From Paenibacillus silviterrae (GTDB taxonomy: Bacteria; Bacillota; Bacilli; Paenibacillales; NBRC-103111), in NCBI RefSeq assembly GCF_030167925.1, contig NZ_JASKUT010000002.1, positions 2,151,690 to 2,215,689 of the forward strand: a stretch of DNA of 64,000 nt. The letters are read 5' to 3'. A model generated the notes under the pieces. That model searched no databases. It worked only from the letters and a program-made list of their open reading frames with translations, and had not been told where the DNA came from. Positions 62,198 through 64,000 of the stretch are shown here, in pieces. How positions within the stretch are numbered: the stretch's first letter is position 1; every line of letters begins with the position of its first letter. The position numbers and the translations under genes were made by a program.

Positions 62198-64000
62198 GTG
62201 AAATATGAACGCATGTGGAGAAGAGCCGGCGTAACCGTCATGGCGGCAGCCCTTGGAACGAGCTTGATACCGGTTGCCGCAGCCGAATCGGTAATTGTGC
62301 CGGTTGTGACTTCTATTTCGGGCTCAGCACCTGCACGGATGATGATGTCGGCAGGCGGCTTGACGACCGCCAATCCGGTGGAGTCGCTTGAAGCAAAGTT
62401 CACGAAGGAACAGGCGATAGAAAAGACTAGAGCACTGTTCCCGAAGCTGAAGGAAGCGGAGGTACAAAACGTTGAGCTGGGGAGCGGCGGGCAGTATCCT
62501 CCTGCGCAGACGGCCGTATGGTCCATCACGTGGCAGATGCAGTATGAAAACGGTAGTCACGGTTTCCAAAGTCAGATGGATGCGACGAACGGGGATTTGC
62601 TGCAGATTCATATTGGGGGGCCAAGTCTATCAGAGGATGGCGAGCCGTATTACCCGCCTAAGTTAACCCGGGAGCAAGCCGTAGAGGAAGCCAAGTCTTT
62701 TATTGCCAAGGCCTCAGGCTCGATGAATGTTTCTGAACTGAAGCTAAACGAACAAAAGCAGCCACGGCGCACTTCTCTCTTTGGACCTATCGAGTACCAG
62801 TTTTCGTTTACTCGCCATGTCAATGGGATTCCCTCCCATTCCGAAAGCGTAGGAATCAGCTTGACCGGCAACGGTCAGGTCACTAGCTTTTACCGTCATG
62901 GCGGCTCTGCCGTGTACCCGTCGCCAGTTCCAGCCTACAGTGCAGAGGAAGCACTTCAGCGGTTTAAAGAGCAGTTCCAGCTGCAGCTCGCCTATATTCC
63001 CAAAGGCCGATGGGGAATGTCTTCAACAACGGAATACTTCCTGGGATGGCAGCCGGTGAATAAGGAAATCTATACACTGGATGCACTGACAGGAGATTTC
63101 CTTCTGATGTCGGGAGAGGCGAAGCCGGCTTCGAGCGTGCAGGGCTTCCAAGCGGTTCCGAAGCAGGGGGTTGTCTACACGGCGGCGTCTGGAGAGCTGA
63201 CTAAGGAGAAGGCCGAGGAACGCGTTCGTCAGCTGAAGCTGATTCCGGAAAATATGCTTCTTTCTAAGGAAGCCTCCTCTGCGCAGGAGCATTATCCGAC
63301 AGGCCGTAAGTCATGGCGGCTTCATTGGTCGGAGGATGGCAAGCCGGTCTTCGCGGATAACACATGGTCCGCCGTTGTTGATGCTACTAGCGGTCAAATT
63401 ATGGAGCTGCGTAAGGAAAATTATTCTTCTTCCTCCGTGATGAATCCGGGAGAGAAAGCAGGAGAACAGCCGAAGACGCCGTCCATTACAGAAGAAGCAG
63501 CCAGGAGCAAGGCTTTCGATCTGATCAACCAGCTGTATCCGAATGCCGCTGATGAATTGAAATGGATGAAAGGTTTCGTATACGGGCCATCCTCCAATGA
63601 CCACGCGTTTCAGTTTACATTTCAGCGCTACGTTCATGATATCATGGTGGTCGGCAATCAAATCCATATGACTTTGAACGGCGACGGTCAATTGGCCAGC
63701 TATTACGTGTCGGGTATGTCGGAGCCGAGCTCCGTACCGAAGCTGGAGCCTGTCGTTACGGAGGAGCAAGCCCGGAAGCAATATGAGGAGAAGCTGGAAA
63801 TGGAGCTTCATTACCAAAGCTTCCACCCCGATATGGCAGCCGGCGTGCAGGCAAAGCCTATTGTGAAGCTCGTGTATAGTCCGAAGCTTCGCGGTCACGA
63901 GGATGGGATGGGGACTGTTATCGATGCGGTGACGGGGGAGTTCCGCAGCATGTGGGAGTCTTCTTTATCGGAGGGAGGCTCAGACAGGAAGCCTGCCGAT
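62198..64000 (+). CDS. Secreted YcdB/YcdC-like repeat protein (3' partial)
   Basis: 601 codons from a GTG at 62198, eight bases after GGGAGA, still open at the window end. A signal peptide (about 1-29, ending VAAA) is followed by at least two copies of a PepSY-like YcdB/YcdC unit. Each unit has an EEAxxKAxxLxPKL-type helix, a WxxxW beta strand, and a GQxxSFY or GQLASYY strand. These domains occur in large extracellular proteins of Bacillales, often ending in SLH domains; the C-terminus here is missing. Function is not established. It may be a surface or protease-inhibitor-like protein. Confidence 0.75.
   Translation, partial: MKYERMWRRAGVTVMAAALGTSLIPVAAAESVIVPVVTSISGSAPARMMMSAGGLTTANPVESLEAKFTKEQAIEKTRALFPKLKEAEVQNVELGSGGQYPPAQTAVWSITWQMQYENGSHGFQSQMDATNGDLLQIHIGGPSLSEDGEPYYPPKLTREQAVEEAKSFIAKASGSMNVSELKLNEQKQPRRTSLFGPIEYQFSFTRHVNGIPSHSESVGISLTGNGQVTSFYRHGGSAVYPSPVPAYSAEEALQRFKEQFQLQLAYIPKGRWGMSSTTEYFLGWQPVNKEIYTLDALTGDFLLMSGEAKPASSVQGFQAVPKQGVVYTAASGELTKEKAEERVRQLKLIPENMLLSKEASSAQEHYPTGRKSWRLHWSEDGKPVFADNTWSAVVDATSGQIMELRKENYSSSSVMNPGEKAGEQPKTPSITEEAARSKAFDLINQLYPNAADELKWMKGFVYGPSSNDHAFQFTFQRYVHDIMVVGNQIHMTLNGDGQLASYYVSGMSEPSSVPKLEPVVTEEQARKQYEEKLEMELHYQSFHPDMAAGVQAKPIVKLVYSPKLRGHEDGMGTVIDAVTGEFRSMWESSLSEGGSDRKPAD

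Overview
The window looks like chromosomal DNA of a spore-forming, Gram-positive Firmicute, most likely Paenibacillus or a close relative. The evidence is roughly balanced base composition, strong AGGAGG-type ribosome binding sites with frequent GTG/TTG starts, an H-type small acid-soluble spore protein, LysM plus Gmad2 spore-type domains, an SLH-anchored surface protein, YesM/YesN-style regulators beside an LplB/YtcP-type ABC transporter, a type II pantothenate kinase and a T-box in front of proS. No rRNA, tRNA, CRISPR array or complete insertion sequence was seen. The first gene is cut at its 5' end and the last at its 3' end.

Layout. 1-6.3 kb: an overlapping four-gene cluster (HEAT-repeat protein, MoxR-type AAA ATPase, DUF5682-like protein, VWA protein). 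6.5-11.2 kb: CDGSH iron-sulfur protein, malate:quinone oxidoreductase, dCache-GGDEF diguanylate cyclase and LysM-Gmad2 protein. 11.3-25.2 kb: a GH78-like rhamnosidase, a 2842-residue secreted RHS/YD-repeat protein with FN3 and NHL-like regions, and an ATPase-LuxR regulator. 25.2-27.1 kb: a type I toxin-antitoxin-like locus and an XRE-controlled membrane-protein operon with a duplicated operator-like palindrome. 27.15-27.68 kb: an unusual 111-bp higher-order tandem repeat. 27.7-37.3 kb: small accessory and core genes, including sspH, a PIG-L deacetylase, a YitT protein, a two-component system divergent from a DUF2306 protein, a nitroreductase, LtrA, an AraC regulator and proline dehydrogenase. 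37.4-43.4 kb: a tiny ORF with a perfect Shine-Dalgarno, then HoxX, an HD-GYP phosphodiesterase and an MHYT-GGDEF-EAL protein, followed by a SIMPL protein. 43.5-57.7 kb: a 1302-residue SLH surface protein with a lyase-like module, divergent from a YesM/YesN two-component pair, a carbohydrate ABC transporter (two permeases, one lipoprotein) with a cre-like site at its promoter, and two FAD-dependent oxidoreductases. 57.8-64 kb: BcrC-type phosphatase, T-box-proS, coaW, a GNAT acetyltransferase and a truncated secreted YcdB/YcdC-like protein.

The most provocative combination is hoxX + HD-GYP + MHYT-GGDEF-EAL. HoxX is known to make carbon monoxide from formyl-tetrahydrofolate as a ligand for NiFe hydrogenase, but no hydrogenase gene is present here. 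Its neighbours instead encode c-di-GMP turnover enzymes, one carrying the MHYT membrane domain long proposed to sense diatomic gases. This suggests, as an inference only, a self-generated CO to c-di-GMP signalling unit. Other items worth attention are the toxin-antitoxin locus with its overlapping RNA, the 111-bp dimeric repeat, the orphan RHS C-terminal domain, and the HEAT-MoxR-DUF5682-VWA cluster.
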